A stretch of 64,000 nt of DNA from Ottelia alismoides. Its lineage: Eukaryota > Streptophyta > Magnoliopsida > Alismatales > Hydrocharitaceae. The stretch lies in assembly GCA_037367405.1 (NCBI GenBank), contig JAZKJV010000091.1, positions 248,001 through 312,000 of the forward strand, written 5' to 3'. Under the pieces are notes generated by a model. It had not been told where the DNA came from. It ran no database searches and was given only the letters and a program-made list of their open reading frames with translations. Below, one piece after another: positions 43,875 through 57,610 of this stretch; position 1 is the stretch's first letter; each line of letters opens with the position of its first letter. The position numbers and the translations under genes were made by a program.

Positions 43875-45568
43875 TATATTAGAACATATAATATATTCAA
43901 TTTATTTTATTTGATTAAGGCATTTTAAATCAAATTAGTCTTGCTATGTCAACTATGAAAGTTTATTCCCTTATTCACTTTCAAAGAAGGAGATATACTT
44001 ACCAATATATCTCAAGCAAGAACTGGGATCTCCTCTTTATCATTGTCATATCCCAATAATATGAGAACCTATGACTCCGATAAAACGAAGCGGGAACACA
44101 TTCCGCCTTGCAAGTCCAACTTGCATTTCCCAATTCGGTCTTTAATACCCGAGCCCACGACCCCTAAGGTGATGTTGACTCGTCATTAATTGAACCAACC
44201 GTCAACAGGAATACAACTCGCTACGCGCAATTCAATATCGTCCCAATAATATGATGACCCGATATTGGGGTCACTACGCATACGTCCTTACTCTTTCGAG
44301 AAGCGACGAGCCCGATCCAAATGGATCATATGCAGGAGCTGTCACTTCGGACAGGCGTCTCCCACATATAATATCTGGCGACGAAACCCTTCGCCTTGAC
44401 GGGAGACCATGGATGTCACTTATGTGATCCTCCATCTCTTATTCAAATTCAATTAATTACTATGAATCACATTCATACAATTAATTCTTCCAAGGGAAAT
44501 ATTAACTCTAATCATATTAGAGTATTCTTAATTGGATATAATTAACTTAATCATATTAAATTAATTATCAATCCAATTCAATCAATCAAACTTAATTTTA
44601 TGCTTGAATATATATATATATGGTATTATTCTCAAAGTACGTATTAATTCGTATTTTAATAATTAGAAAAATACATCTTAATCCCTCGGACATTATCCCG
44701 GCCCTACCCGCTGTCATGGCCAGTTTCGGCGGGAGTGGGACGGACCGCATACGTTGCAACCCGCTACCCCAGCGATCCCCGACTAGACACCATATCCGCC
44801 TCGGGAAAGGATAATGCCAAATTGATTAATTCGTACTTGAGATGATCATCGGTTCTTCAACCGAAATTATACCATATAGTAATCAAAACAATTTTGATTA
44901 TAAGGAAATTTGCTAGACAAATTCACAATCCTATTCAAGCAATGAGTTTGATGATTGTGATTCCAATTATGATTTAGATCAAATCTAATCAATTAATTGA
45001 TTGGGGCCAAGTCAATTAAGGAAATAATCATCTTCTAATATTTCACAAATATTTTCCATAATTATTTCTCGAAATTAACAATTAATTTCATTAATTGACA
45101 ATCACATGGTTCTTGATTAGGAAAGTAATTTCAGCAGTGACCCCTACTCACTAAAATTAGCATATCTCAATCAATTTAAATCCAAATTAAGCAAAGTCAA
45201 TTTCTAAAGTTTGCTAATTTGATTTAGGACAGAAAGTGATTTTTTACGCATTCGAGGCAAGTCTAAACAGTAAATAACATTTTAATCACGTTCAGATTTA
45301 CAGTTCGTGCAACAGTGCATACATGTTCATTAAAACGACCATATCTAGAGCATACGAAATCCGATTTACGCAAACTCAGATCCTATGGTTTCCTTATTTA
45401 ATGGGGAACATAATCCAAGTATTAGATTCGTGTTTAAACAATTTAAACAGTGCCTAATTTATTTACTAAATAGATCCGAGAAATCAAATGCGATGAAAAC
45501 TTTCGCGACCTTAACGAACCCAAGTCGTCCTCGGTTAGTGAATCACTATTCGAAACCGTCGACCTAGA
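43875..45568 (-). other. Element C leader (untranslated)
   Basis: About 1.7 kb between the PBS and gag, AT-rich with conserved GC islands shared with the B leader (near 44140-44420 and 44690-44820). Probably holds packaging signals, an inference from position. ORFs here have no recognisable domain. Confidence 0.8.
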
Positions 45569-45580
45569 GCTCTAATACCA
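45569..45580 (-). other. Element C primer binding site (initiator tRNA-Met type)
   Basis: The minus strand reads TGGTATTAGAGC, one base different from the standard TGGTATCAGAGC (C to T), two bases from the LTR. Confidence 0.9.
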
Positions 45581-45582
45581 CT

Positions 45583-48107
45583 TGAAGGATATGGAGAAAT
45601 CCTCAAGCACATCACGGAAGCGTGAGCGCCGTATCGGATACGACGAAGAACGACTAGTCGTACTAGTTGTTCGGTGCAGCGGAATTTAAAAAATTTTATT
45701 CGATGAAACCACATGATCCAAGAACAATTCTCGGATTGTTTCATCTATAACCACAACAAGTATAATGCAATACCTCTTGAAGCGTGGTTGATCGAGTCTC
45801 TAAGAGAAGAGACCTCCTGTCTCAAGTCCGATCGTCGGAGAGATCGCTTGCGAGCGCGGGGATGAACCGCGTAGTCCTCGCAATCCAAGAAGTAGATCCA
45901 AGCACGGTTGCTCCTGATCTCGTCGCACGAGATCGAACGTCTCCTTCGTGGGCGAAGCACTCGAAGTAGATGAAGGACCGCAGAGCGTCGAAGCGGCAAC
46001 ACGAGGGCGCGGGCGACGACGATTCTCTCCACCAAGGTCGACGGCCACCAAGAAGAAGGGGGAGAGAGGGCTGTCGAGTATGGAGAAAGAGAGAGAGAGA
46101 GAAGAGTGCTACAATAGCATGTAAAGAGAGAGCATAGTATGCCTCTCTATTTATAGGGTTTTGGGATCCATGGATCTCAATCCATGTGACATATAAAATC
46201 AATGGATGAGATTGATTTATGTCAATCCAATGGTCAAGATTGTTGTTGGTAAAAACCAACAACTTGTGATTTAATTTGATAAAAATATATTTGATAAATC
46301 AAATAAATATTAATACCATATTAAATCAATCAAATAAGGAGAGAGGAATCAAGAGAGATCAACCTTCCTCTTTGGAAGGGGGGGACAACCACCAATTTCA
46401 CAAGGAAATTGGTGCCGCCCCCTCCTTTCCAAAAGGGAGGGCAATCTCATGGTAATCCATGAGATTGCACATCTCCTTGATTTTCTCTCTATTTATTTTC
46501 CAACAACAATTTGTTGGTATTTTAATTCACCAAAATAATTCTCAATTAATTTTGGGAATATTGCAATCTTGACATTGGAATATTGTGAATCATATTCACA
46601 ACCCAAAACAAAATGTAATTTACATTTTCAATTAATTAGACAATGTGTATCCAATACACATTAATAATTAATCTACTAATATAAATTATATTGAACTCTC
46701 TCTAATATATTATAAATCACATTTATAACATATTATGAATAATTGGATATCACTATCCACATTATTCTTATCCATAATAATTAAATCACATTTAATTATA
46801 TTGGATAATTTCTCATATATCATAATTAAATCACATTTAATTATCAACTTCTCTTTGCTTAGATCTTATGGAATTGCTCTTAAACTATTTAAGAACAATG
46901 CTATTTCTCCTCAGATACTTGGAGATAAGGACAGTGCGATTGTATTGTTCCACGTATAGTGACTTGGATATTGAGATCACATCTCAAATCCAGATCCCAT
47001 GGACCTCTCATAGATGCTTGATTAAATCAAGACCATAAACCTAATCTTCTCATTGCATCTGAATCTCATTCAGATCAATGTCCAGTATATGGACTAAGAT
47101 TAGGTCACTTCTCTAATGAGAGGAGTCACTAAAATCCAGACCTGTTTCATCACTCCCTCGGAATGGAAGCGTCATGGTTATACAATCGTTTATGATCAAA
47201 TCACCCTTCAGGTATTCCCAATACCTGCACATCCTGCATACTGGAAGACTCATGATCATCATGAAGATATAGATCACTTTTACACTGTCATCTTCATAGT
47301 CTGATCATTAAGTTTCTTAATCTTGGTCCTTGGGATATGGTACAGATCATATGCTTTCACAAAGCATATATCTTACCTTCGAATTCATATCATGTTTCTA
47401 AAGCATGATGACCATGCATGGAATTTGATCAATCCCAATACCTCATGAGTGAGCTCATGTCTCCCGGTTCACAAGTGAACCTGTATGATCCCTTTGAGAG
47501 ATCATATTACTCATATGCCCTTACATGCACACCAGCTCGCCGGTGTATAGACCTTGATTAGGTCATCAACCTATTGGTCTGCCAAATGTACATGCTCAGA
47601 CATATAGTAATATATATGTCTCTGGTCAGAGGATGTTTGCCTGTGATGTGACAGTATTCATCATAGGTCTTTGGTTATCTCGATCTCGTTAAGTCAACTC
47701 ATTGACTCAACTAATCTGATACCTCCGAATCAATATTCCTATGCATAGGACCTGCATCAAGAGGTCAATCAGATATCAGTCTAATGAGATTGGATTGCCG
47801 TCTCCCACTCATACTGGAGATCACTACTTGTTAATCATTGATGATGCTTGATGAGTCCTCTATCTAACTCCTTAGATATTCATCCAAGCATCAGCCTATA
47901 TGATTCAATCATTGAATCAACAGCTGTATGATTATCAAGTTGGCCATGGTACATAACCCTTATTGTACAGAGGGACCTTATAGTGCATTCATTCATTCAA
48001 TATCAGAAAGGGAGTGAAAATAAAAATCAATAACTTTTATTGATAAATCATTTATTATAATAATATTTATTGTAGGAATGGTTCACCTCGGGCTCACATT
48101 GCTAATA
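45583..48107 (-). repeat. Element C 5' LTR (right copy, 2525 bp)
   Basis: Partner of 5380-7905 with scattered substitutions. The outer terminal CA has become TA on the plus strand (GCTAATA), a point change at the LTR tip. It lies next to the PBS. Confidence 0.95.
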
Positions 48108-48112
48108 AAGCC
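48108..48112. repeat. Target-site duplication of C, right copy (AAGCC)
   Basis: AAGCC follows the C LTR end GCTAATA. It continues into TTGGGGCTAC of the B RT. Confidence 0.93.
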
Positions 48113-50740
48113 TTGGGGCTACTTCATGTGAATATCCTCAAAGAGGTATTCATAGAGGAATACAATCTTGACTCACATCTTGAAGATGCCATAGTCAAAT
48201 TGTGTAGCTAGGGTTAGCAATATTCTGATGGGTTTAAACATGATCACTGAAAAGCAAGCCTCATCGCAATCGATGTCTTCTCTTTGGTGTGTAGTTCATG
48301 GCTACGAACCGTGCTTTGAAGGTTTCTACCTTCTCATCAGGTTCCCTCTTTCTATTGAAGATCCATTTACACCTTAATGGGTCTAACCCTTATAGGTGGA
48401 TCCTAGAGGGTCCATATACAACACTTGTATATAAAGTCTACCTTAGACCTTTATTGCTAATATCCATCTTTCCATGTTATGATCCTCAGGAGCTTAATCA
48501 CATGAAGTCCAATTATTGTCAGACTTAACTGACACAAGGAATACATCCTCAAACTCATTTGAAGAGGTATTAGTGTTTCATCTTTAATTGTCCCTTTTAG
48601 TTTCCGATTTCTGGAGCCTCATTATCTTCTCAAGATTAAATGAGTTCCTATACTTCATTTTCATCTTGATTCTCAAGAGAGTCATCCTATAATAATCATA
48701 TTCTCAAAGATGAGATATTTTAAGAATCTCAAGGTCGTAAAGTAGGTATCCAATACCATCTTTTATTTTCCTAATGAAGTAGCACTCTCAAGTGCTAGAT
48801 TCCAGCTTACATGCATGGAACCTTATTAAGGATATATAAATTGTAGTCTCTACTACACATATATACCTAGAAACTAAGGGATAATTATGCTAAAATTCAT
48901 CATTGATCAAATCATGTCACACATGATCTAATTGTATCTTCCTACAACTCAACTCCATTGAGTTTAGGTGTGTCAGGAGGATTGAGATAGAAATGATATT
49001 CATATCTCCATAAGATATTCTTTGAATTCATCTAATAGGTACTTGCTACCTTGGTTAGATCAAATTCATTTAATCTTCCTTCAAACTTTGATTCTAAACC
49101 AAAATTACGAAATCTTTGGACATTTCAAAGGTTTCCTAGGTGAAGAGAAGAAATCTCATATCATACATGATCATCAATAGATATCACATATCCACAATGT
49201 TCACTATGATATAGATGATTCACATACATCAATATGTATGAGATCTCGAATACCTTGACATCTTACACCTTTCCCAAAAAAAGGGTGTATTGGACATTTT
49301 ACTTTGAATACAATATTCACAAGTATGTAAGATTTGAAATTTTAGACATTCTAAAGTTTCATATCTTACTAGTCTATTGATCTCATCAGCAGACATATGT
49401 CCAAAACTTGATGCTAAATCATTGTCAAATGATCTTTATCCTCCTATTGATCTTATAAAGTTTAACTTTCAGTATTAGAAATCTTAATGAACCATTCATT
49501 AAATTTCTAATTTAGTAGAGTCCACCAGATGCTAGATTATTATCTGAAATATATCCATCATAACTCTTTATGATATGTTTATTCCAGAATTCATGTTTAT
49601 TTCCAACATTTAGAAACAAACAATGAGTGTATTCTAATATCTAGGTCATAGAGACATTCTCTAAGACTAAGGCTCTCCCACTAAAATTAAGAAGTATATC
49701 AATCCAATAGAGATTGTTGCAACAATTGCATCAATGTCTATGTGGATAACTATAAACCTTAAGAGCAAATTTTTCCAGTCATCTAAAACATGTGCAACAC
49801 ATTGCAAGTGTTGTTAGAAGATTGAGATACAATTATCAGACTTTATCTTATCAAATAAGCAAGTCAATTTCAATGATCAAATGTAGATATAGATTATTAT
49901 GATGCACTATCTGAGTCCTTCTCTAAGGATTCTAGACAGACTTGATAGTCATACTATCAACACATCAAGTTATTGCAGTATAGGCATTCATCCAACTCTT
50001 TGGATGTCATATGGAAGTCACAGAAGTACAATCAACTCTTCGACTTTCCTTCTCACATGGGTCCGACCCACGCTTCCACTGTGCTCTTTTCATCTATAAA
50101 CAACCATTGTTCAATACTAAGGATCTCTCATGTTAAATTCAAAAGAACTCAATGTAAGAGCATTTCAACATTTATACATGCTTCATTAAATTCATACAAT
50201 ATGAATATTATGAAGCTTCATGAATGACTAGAGTATATACAGTAGAATGATGACACTCATCATGTCTACATCCATCTAGACTCCTAAAACATTGGTTCAG
50301 GTAGGTATTCAAATATTTTGAATACATCATCTCTTTCGAGCCACCATTCTGCATAATGCAGAGAACCATGTCATTCATGATTAAATGTTTAGAGCACATA
50401 TGTATGCCAGAACATCTTCTTAGATTTTTTATAAGGATTATTTGACAATTACGATCACCATCGACATGTCATTTCCAAAGTACACTCGATGAAAGATCAA
50501 GGCTATAGAGACATACAAACCCTAAGGTGATGTCTCATTGTCTTATTTAATCGTCATTCCTCATTATGTTGAGGAAACTTGCACATTGCAACCACATACA
50601 TTATGTGTCCAATTGCAAGTACAATATCTGGATCATGAGTCCAATCCATGATATTTTACTGGTTATTATTGAGTATAACATTGAGTCGGTTTAATGAAGG
50701 ATTATCTGAAATAAGAAATTTGCATAAGGATATATATATT
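48113..50740 (-). pseudogene. Element B gag-PR-INT-RT remnant
   Basis: No long frame survives, but islands match C in order. TTGGGGCTACTTCATG continues RT from 5379. The stretch near 48775 (AATGAAGTAGCACTC) matches the INT C-terminus of C at about 41798. The stretch near 49375 (CTATTGATC...CATCAGCAGA) matches the INT N-terminus at about 42505. The stretch near 50340 (CATTCTGCATAATGCAGAG) matches gag of C near 43490. Decay is far greater than the difference between the two B LTRs, so most of it predates this insertion. Confidence 0.82.
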
Positions 50741-52507
50741 ATATATATACATATTTTACTTTGATTTAGGAATTTTAAATCAAATTTGTCTTGCTATGTC
50801 TACTATGAAAGATTATTCCCTAATCGTCTTTCAAAGTAAGAGATATACTTACCACTATATCTCAAGCAAGATCTGGGATCTCCTCTCTATCTTTATCACA
50901 TCCCAATAATATGAGAACCTGTGACTCGAATAAAGAGAAGCAGGAACACATTCCACCTTGCAAGTCCAACTTGCATTTCCCAATTCGGTCTTTAACACCC
51001 GGGCCCATCACCCCTAAGATGATGTTGACCCGTTGTTAATTGAACCAACCGTCAACATGCTTAAAACTCGCTATACGCAATCCAATATCGCCCCAATAAT
51101 ATGGGGACCTGATATTGGGGTCACTACGTATACGGCCTTAATCTTTTGAGAAGCAAAGAACCCGATCCAAATAATTGTATATAGGATCTGTCACTTCGGA
51201 CAGGCGTCTCCTATATACAACTTTTGGCGACGAAATTCTTTGCCTTGACGGGAGACCATGGATGTCACTTATGTGATCCTCCACCTCATATTCAAATTGT
51301 AATTAATTATCGTGAATCATATTCACATAATTAATTCTTCCAAGGGAAATACATCTATTCATAATAGAGTGTTTCATAGGATATAATTAATTTAATCACA
51401 TTAAATCAATCATCAATCCTATTATCAATCAACAAACTTTGAATTTTACCTGAATAGTAGGTATAATCTCAAAGTACGTATTATTTCAAATTTTAATAAT
51501 TAGAAATACATTTTGATTTCCCCAGCATTATCCAATCCCTACCCGCTGTCATGGCCAGTACCGGCGAGAGTGGGACGGACCACATACGTTGCAACCCGCT
51601 ATCCCAGCGATCTCCGACTAGACACCATATCCATCTCAGGAAAGGATAATGCCAGATAGATCATCATTTACTTTGAGATGCTCATCGGTCTTTCAACCGA
51701 AATTATACCATATAATATACATCAAAACATTTTTGATTATATTATAAGGAGATTTGCTAAACAAATCCTCAATCCTATTCAAGCAAGTAGTTTTTCATGT
51801 AAAAGTTGTCATACAACTATCGTAGGATGTCCTAGGGTTTTGCATGAAACCAATGTTTGTTGATGATTTCAAATTAACCAATGATCAAGATCAACTATCT
51901 TATCAATATGGTTTAGTGGGATGTCATTTAAGGAATTGATTATCATATTTAAATATTTCACAAATATTTATCAATAACCAATTTCATAAAGTTAACAATT
52001 AATTTTCATCAACATTTATTTGAATGACTATCACAAGGTTCATGATCAAAAAATGTTAATTTCCAGCAGTGACCCCTTATCACTAAAATTAACTTATCTT
52101 GATCAATTTAAATCCAAAATTCGCAAAATTAGTGCCCTAAGATTGCCAACTTGATTTATAACAGAACCTAAGTGATATTTCATGCATTTTGAGGCCTAAC
52201 AAAACCGTAATTAACAAATTAATCACGTTCTGTTCTGCAGTTCCCGCAACTGTGAATACATGCATATTCAAACGGCCATATCTTGATCAAACTAAATCCA
52301 AATTTAGTAAACTCAAGTCGTATGGTTTCCTTGTTTAATGGGGAACAAAATCCAATTGAATATTTGGTGTTTAAACAATTTGAACAGTACCGAAAAAATC
52401 AATTAGACAGAGTTGCGAAAATTCAAATGCGCCAAAACTTTCGCGACCATTTCAAACCCAAGTCGTCCATGGTTCATGGATCATATCCAAAACCTTTTTC
52501 GATCTAA
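50741..52507 (-). other. Element B leader (untranslated)
   Basis: Homologous to the C leader 43875-45568 over most of its length. Shared blocks include CCCGCTGTCATGGCCAG near 51540 and CTTGCTATGTC near 50790. No ORF of note. It lies between the PBS and the gag remnant. Confidence 0.8.
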
Positions 52508-52520
52508 GGCTCTGATACCA
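52508..52520 (-). other. Element B primer binding site (initiator tRNA-Met)
   Basis: The minus strand reads TGGTATCAGAGCC, the standard plant Copia PBS complementary to initiator tRNA-Met, one base from the LTR end. Confidence 0.95.
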
Positions 52521-52521
52521 T

Positions 52522-55007
52522 TGAAGGATATTGAGAATTCTCAAGCGCATCATGGAAGCGTGACGATCGCATCGAATACGATCGGGGCGACTAGTCGTAC
52601 TAGTCCCAAGATGCAGCGAAATTTAAAAATTTTAAATCAAATGATGAAACTACATGATCACGAGAATACTTCTCGGATCGTTTCATCAAACCACAAAGTA
52701 TAAGGAATACCTTTGAAGCGTGATTGTGATCGCGAGATCCTAAACAAGAGATCCTCCTGTCTCAAGTCCGATCCACGAAGAACGCACTTGCGGGCACGAT
52801 GATGAGTCGCGTTCCTCCCGCAATCCTCGATGAAGATCCAAGCAATAGATCCCCTGATTTCGTCAAGCGAAATCCGTCGTCTTCTTCTATAGCAAGTAGA
52901 CATGAAGAAGAAGGAGATCCTCGAGTCATCGAAGGCGAAGGCGAGAACTTCTCTCCTTTCTCAACAATGGTGGTCGGCCACCCTATGGAGAGAGAGAGCA
53001 CGAGAATGAGAGGGAGAGAGAGAAGTAGAGTATGCGTCTACTTGGTGTAACTTTCAAGGGCTAAGGCTACCCTCTTTATATATTAGTTTGGGATCCAATG
53101 GATCTCAATCCATGGCTCTCATGGATCCAATGGTCATTGTAATCCAAGAGCCATCCAACGGCTATGATTGTTGTTGGTTAAAAACCAACAACATTAATTT
53201 ATATTAAATTAAATATATGTTTAATTATTATCAACACAATTTAATTAACATAAATTAATTTATTAAGAGATAATAAGACAACAAATAAGAGGAGACAACA
53301 ACCCTCATAAAATCAAGGAGGCGTCACCTATAGGTGACGCCACCTTTGATTATTGGTGGTTTTATCTCCTTTTATTTATATTATTATTTCTTAATTATTT
53401 GCAATAATTATTATTGCAATAATATCCACCAAATTAATTCCAAATTAATTTGTGAATATTTCAATCATGCCATTGAAAAATATGTGAATCATATTCACAT
53501 CCCAAATTAATTTGTAAATTACATTTCCAATTAATTAACTAATGTGGATCCAATCCACATTAATAATTAACAAATGTTATTTACTATATTTCTCTCTCTG
53601 ATATATTATAAGTCTCATTTATAATATACACAGATATTCTGGATATCACTATCCACGATCTGCTTATCCTTGATAATTAAATCCCATTTAATTATCTTGG
53701 ACAATCATTCTCTCAACATGAATCTTATTCATATTGTACTTATAATTAAATCTCATTTAATCATCAAGACCTTCTTCTTGGATACTAAATTCATCACAGG
53801 AATTATTCTTGAACTCCTTCAAGAATAATGTACCTTCTCCGCAGATACTTGGAGATAAGGACAGGGCGATTGTATTGTTCCACGTATAGTGACTTGGATG
53901 TTGAGATCTCATCTCAAATCCAGATCTAACGGACCTCTCACAGATGCTTGATTAAATCAAGTCCGTATACTTAATCTTCTCATTGCATGTGAATCACATT
54001 CAGATCAATGTCCAACGTTTGGACTAAGATCAAGTTACTTCTCTACTGAGAGGAGTCACTAAAATCCAGACCTGTTTCATCACTCCCTCGGACTGGAAGC
54101 GTCATGGTTATACAATCGTTTATGATCACATCACCCTCAGGTATTCCCAATACCTGCACATCCTGCATACTGGAAGACCAATGATCAACCTGAAGATGAA
54201 GATCTATTTTATACTGTCATATTCAGGGTCTGATCACCAAGTTTCTCAATCTTGGTCATTGGGATTTGGTATCGATCATATGCTTTCCCAAAGCATATAT
54301 CATACCTTCAAATTCTTGTCATGCTTCCAAAGCATGACGACCATGCATGGAATTTGATCGGTCCCAATACCTCATGAGTGAGCTCATGTCTTCCGGTTCA
54401 TAAGTGAACCTGTATGATCCCTTTGAGAGATCGTATTACTCATATGCCCTTATATGCACACCAACTCGCCGGTGTATAGACCTTGATTAGGTCATAAACC
54501 TAATGGTCTGCCAAATATACACACTCAGACATATAGTAACACATCTGTCTCTAGTCAGAGGATGTGTGCCTATGCTGTGACAGTATTCAACATAGGACTT
54601 AGGTTATCTTGATCTCGCTAAATCAACCCATTGACTTAACTAATCTGACACCTCCGAATCACTATTCCCATGCAGAGGACCTGCATCGAGAGGTCGGTCA
54701 GATATCAGCCTATGCGAGAAAAGGATTGCCATCTCCTACTCATGCTGGAGATCATCTCTTAATAATCATTTGACGGTGCTTGATGAGTCCTCTATCTAAC
54801 CCATTAGATATTCATCCAAGCACCAGCCTCTATGATTCAATTATTGAATCAACAGCTATATGATCATCAAGATGGCCATGGTACATAACCCTAATTGTAC
54901 AGAGGGACCTATTATGCAAATTATTTATTATTCATTTCAGATCAGGGAATGATATGTGCAATAACATTTATTGCATAATGGCTCGCTGTGGGCTCGCATG
55001 TCAAACA
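52522..55007 (-). repeat. Element B 5' LTR (right copy, 2486 bp)
   Basis: Partner of 1830-4333. It lies one base from the PBS, so it is the 5' LTR on the minus strand. The 2632 hairpin has lost its 12-nt tip here, leaving a 22-bp palindrome at 53320-53341. Confidence 0.94.
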
Positions 55008-55012
55008 GTTAC
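55008..55012. repeat. Target-site duplication of B, right copy (GTTAC)
   Basis: GTTAC follows the B end TGTCAAACA and is followed by the resumed A LTR. Confidence 0.95.
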
Positions 55013-57036
55013 GACTACTCGCGCACACACCTCCCCCTTCCTTTTCTGGCCGCCACCTCCTACCACCCCTCTCGCTCATAACACCTCCTCCTCAAAGCCT
55101 TGCCCTCCTTCATCTTCGCGTAACCCCCAATCGTCCTCCTCCATTATTCACCCGCCATCAAACAGCCGTTCATTCGCCGTTCACCACCTCATAACGCCAA
55201 GAACCCCCTCCTATAAATCGCCACCTCCGCCACCATAGACCGTCGTCCACCATTATTGGGCCATCTCCTAGCTTCCTCCGCCCCTCCGGTGACAGCGGAT
55301 GGGCGGAACGTCGAGGCGATCATGGGGTTGGCTCGGTGTCGACCCGCGGCGCCTCCGCCGTGTATCGGTGACCTCCGGGCACCGCTGAGCCCCCTGCCAA
55401 GGCCGGGCAGGCCAGGGCGACGACCCAGAGCTCCCAAGGAGCTCAACCCCAAACTACTACCTCCACCATCTCCTCGCTCCGGCGAGGTGATTTTTCTTTC
55501 ATTTCTTCGATTTATCCCGCTGCCTACAGACACCGTCACCCTCATCCAACCTCTTCATCAGCTTCACAACGCCACCCTCCTTCACACGGACCCCCTCTCC
55601 CTTCTCCAGATCCTCCCCCACTCCGATTCCCTTCTTCTCCCGCCCCGGCGGTGAAGAAACCTCCGGCCACCACTCTCGACGCCTCCACAGCCGATCACTC
55701 ACCTCACAAGCACTCGTACTACACGCACGCACGCTTTGGCTTTAATTAACCGTTGCAGGATCTTCAATAGCCGGAGTTGGCGCCTGAGCTCGTTCGAGCT
55801 TATCTCCTCCGGCGAAGCTCCAAGAAATTCAAGTTCTGATCATCATCGGAGCTTCGTCGCGTCTCCCAGATATCTGCCAACGCTGTCAAGAGCTCACCGG
55901 ACCTCCGCCTTGCTCGGAGGGACTCGGTGGAGCAACCAGCGAGTTACCGGAGCCCAGCCTCCTTCGGTGGCTCGCGACGGAGAAGACAGTACAGATATCG
56001 TCCGATCAAAATGATCGGACGGCCACGAAGATGCCACGTGGTGGACCCGAGCCTCTAGCCCAACCTACAGGCTCGGGTTATCCGAACCTCAAGCCGAGCC
56101 ACAGACAGCAGCTACGTGGCCCAAACCTAAGGAGCTGACCCGAGCCTGGCCCTCGCGTGCCTTGCACGTGAGGTGCTGGGTATTTTGCACAAAGGACCCC
56201 AGAAGAAATGCAATTTTCATTTTGGTCCTCCAGGCGCATGCGTCATGTGCACGCCTGGGGTATTTTATAGGAGCCCCTCCAAGGTTTCAGAAATTACAAA
56301 GAGGTCCCCGCGCACATGGAAAAACTGCACTTGGGCTTAGGCAGTTTTTGGTAATTGCATTTAGGTCCCTCCAGGGACCTAAATGCAATATTTATCCCTT
56401 TATTTTATTGCATTTTTATTACAATTATGCGCTTGCACTGTTTTTAGCATAACTTGAGCATCGTAGGTCCAAATTGCATGATTTTAGTGTCGTTTTGATC
56501 CTTGTTCAGTCCTCTACATTTTAGCATGTTTTATTGTCTCATTTACCACTGTTTTAATTGAAGTGAATTTTTATGTGTCAAATGGGACCCTGTTCTCCTT
56601 GTCTTGCTTTGATCTGATGACTGCTTTTATTGTTGTGATTAAATTGACACTGATCTTCATTCTATCATATTGCTCATAATTTTAGGGTATAATTGTAACC
56701 TTGTATTTAACATACATGTTCTCTTTCATATTTTCTCATGCATCACTTTAACTTGCATAAAAACCAATTAAAAAATAGCATGCATCATGGCTTTGCTTTG
56801 TAATTACCATATTGCATCCTGTGGACCTGAAATTGGAATTAACTCACTCTGTGCCTTATGAATCGAAATTCAATAAACATATTAGGCACCCGTGTCCCTG
56901 TGTTCGACCTTGGTAGACTTGCCAAGTAAAAAATATTCCACGACATTCAAAGATCGTGGTTTTTGCTGAACCGAATTCGCCTCCTATACTACGACACTAT
57001 TTTAGATTATTAAAGAGGCGAATTCCACGTTCATCA
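55013..57036 (+). repeat. Element A 5' LTR, part 2
   Basis: Resumes right after the second GTTAC with GACTACTCGCGCACAC and matches 60866-62878 of the 3' LTR. It ends ACGTTCATCA at 57036, two bases before the primer site. It contains a 36-nt near-palindrome at 56354-56389. Confidence 0.93.
56354..56389. other. 36-nt near-perfect palindrome in A 5' LTR
   Basis: Arms ATTGCATTTAGGTCCCT and AGGGACCTAAATGCAAT (17 bp each) flank a CC spacer. The copy in the 3' LTR at 62197-62232 has two changes in the left arm. Confidence 0.85.
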
Positions 57037-57038
57037 AA

Positions 57039-57056
57039 TGGCGCCGTTGGCGGGGA
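57039..57056 (+). other. Element A primer binding site (tRNA-Asp type)
   Basis: TGGCGCCGTTGGCGGGGA lies two bases after the 5' LTR. It matches the complement of a plant tRNA-Asp 3' end with one change (C to G at position 12). This fixes element A on the plus strand. Confidence 0.88.
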
Positions 57057-57423
57057 CACGGCTTTGCTTAATTATTGAATTTTGATTTTATTTGTTGAAT
57101 AATTTCAAAATTTTTTAGGTCCTTGTTTCATGCATCATTTCTTTGCATCGCATCTGCTGATTTAATTTCTCGATGTGTCTAACTTTTCTCTTTTGTGGCA
57201 GGGCCCATGATGATCGAGGACGCTTGATCCTCATGGAGGCGTGAAGTCGGGAGCTTCCGCTGAAGAGGCCGCAAAAGAATTCGGGAAGAATTTGAGGAGT
57301 TTTAGATCAGACAACCTACATTGCATATTGTAAAAAAAAGACTTGCATCCGCATATTTATTTCCAGTTTTGCATGTTGTACACAAAAAAAGAGAAGAAAA
57401 AAAAGTAGATCACTTGATTATCT

Positions 57424-57548
57424 ACCCCCCCCCCCCCACACACACACATACACCTACACTTGCATATACACACTCACTCCCACTATCCCCCTGTATATTT
57501 CTCTCTCTCTCCCTCTCTCTACCTCTATCTCTCTCTCTCTGTGTGTAT
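57424..57548 (+). repeat. Poly-C/CA and CT microsatellites in element A
   Basis: A run of 13 C, then (CA)n, then long CTCTCT stretches ending GTGTGTAT. Low-complexity sequence with no further signal. Confidence 0.9.
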
Positions 57549-57610
57549 ATTTCACGAACGCCTTCCCCCTCACCCTTGTATCATAGGACACTCTCTCCCC
57601 TAATTCAGAC

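Larger units (their letters stand above)
5380..48107 (-). mobile_element. Element C: Copia LTR retrotransposon, split by element D
   Basis: LTRs of about 2.5 kb at 5380-7905 and 45583-48107, tRNA-Met PBS at 45569-45580, PPT at 7906-7917. Domain order on the minus strand is gag (zinc knuckle), protease, integrase, RT, RNase H. Integrase before RT defines Ty1/Copia. The element has two frameshifts, two stop codons and an altered protease motif, so it is not functional now. Confidence 0.95.
1830..55007 (-). mobile_element. Element B: decayed Copia-family LTR retrotransposon, split by element C
   Basis: LTRs of about 2.5 kb (1830-4333 and 52522-55007) face each other on the minus strand. The PBS for initiator tRNA-Met is at 52508-52520 and the PPT at 4334-4345. 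The interior (4334-5379 plus 48113-52521) aligns to element C piece by piece but has lost its reading frames. LTR and leader similarity show that B and C are related families. Confidence 0.93.

Noticed and set aside
54954..55238. ORF over the B/A junction
   Set aside because: It mixes B LTR and A LTR sequence across the TSD, so it is not a gene.
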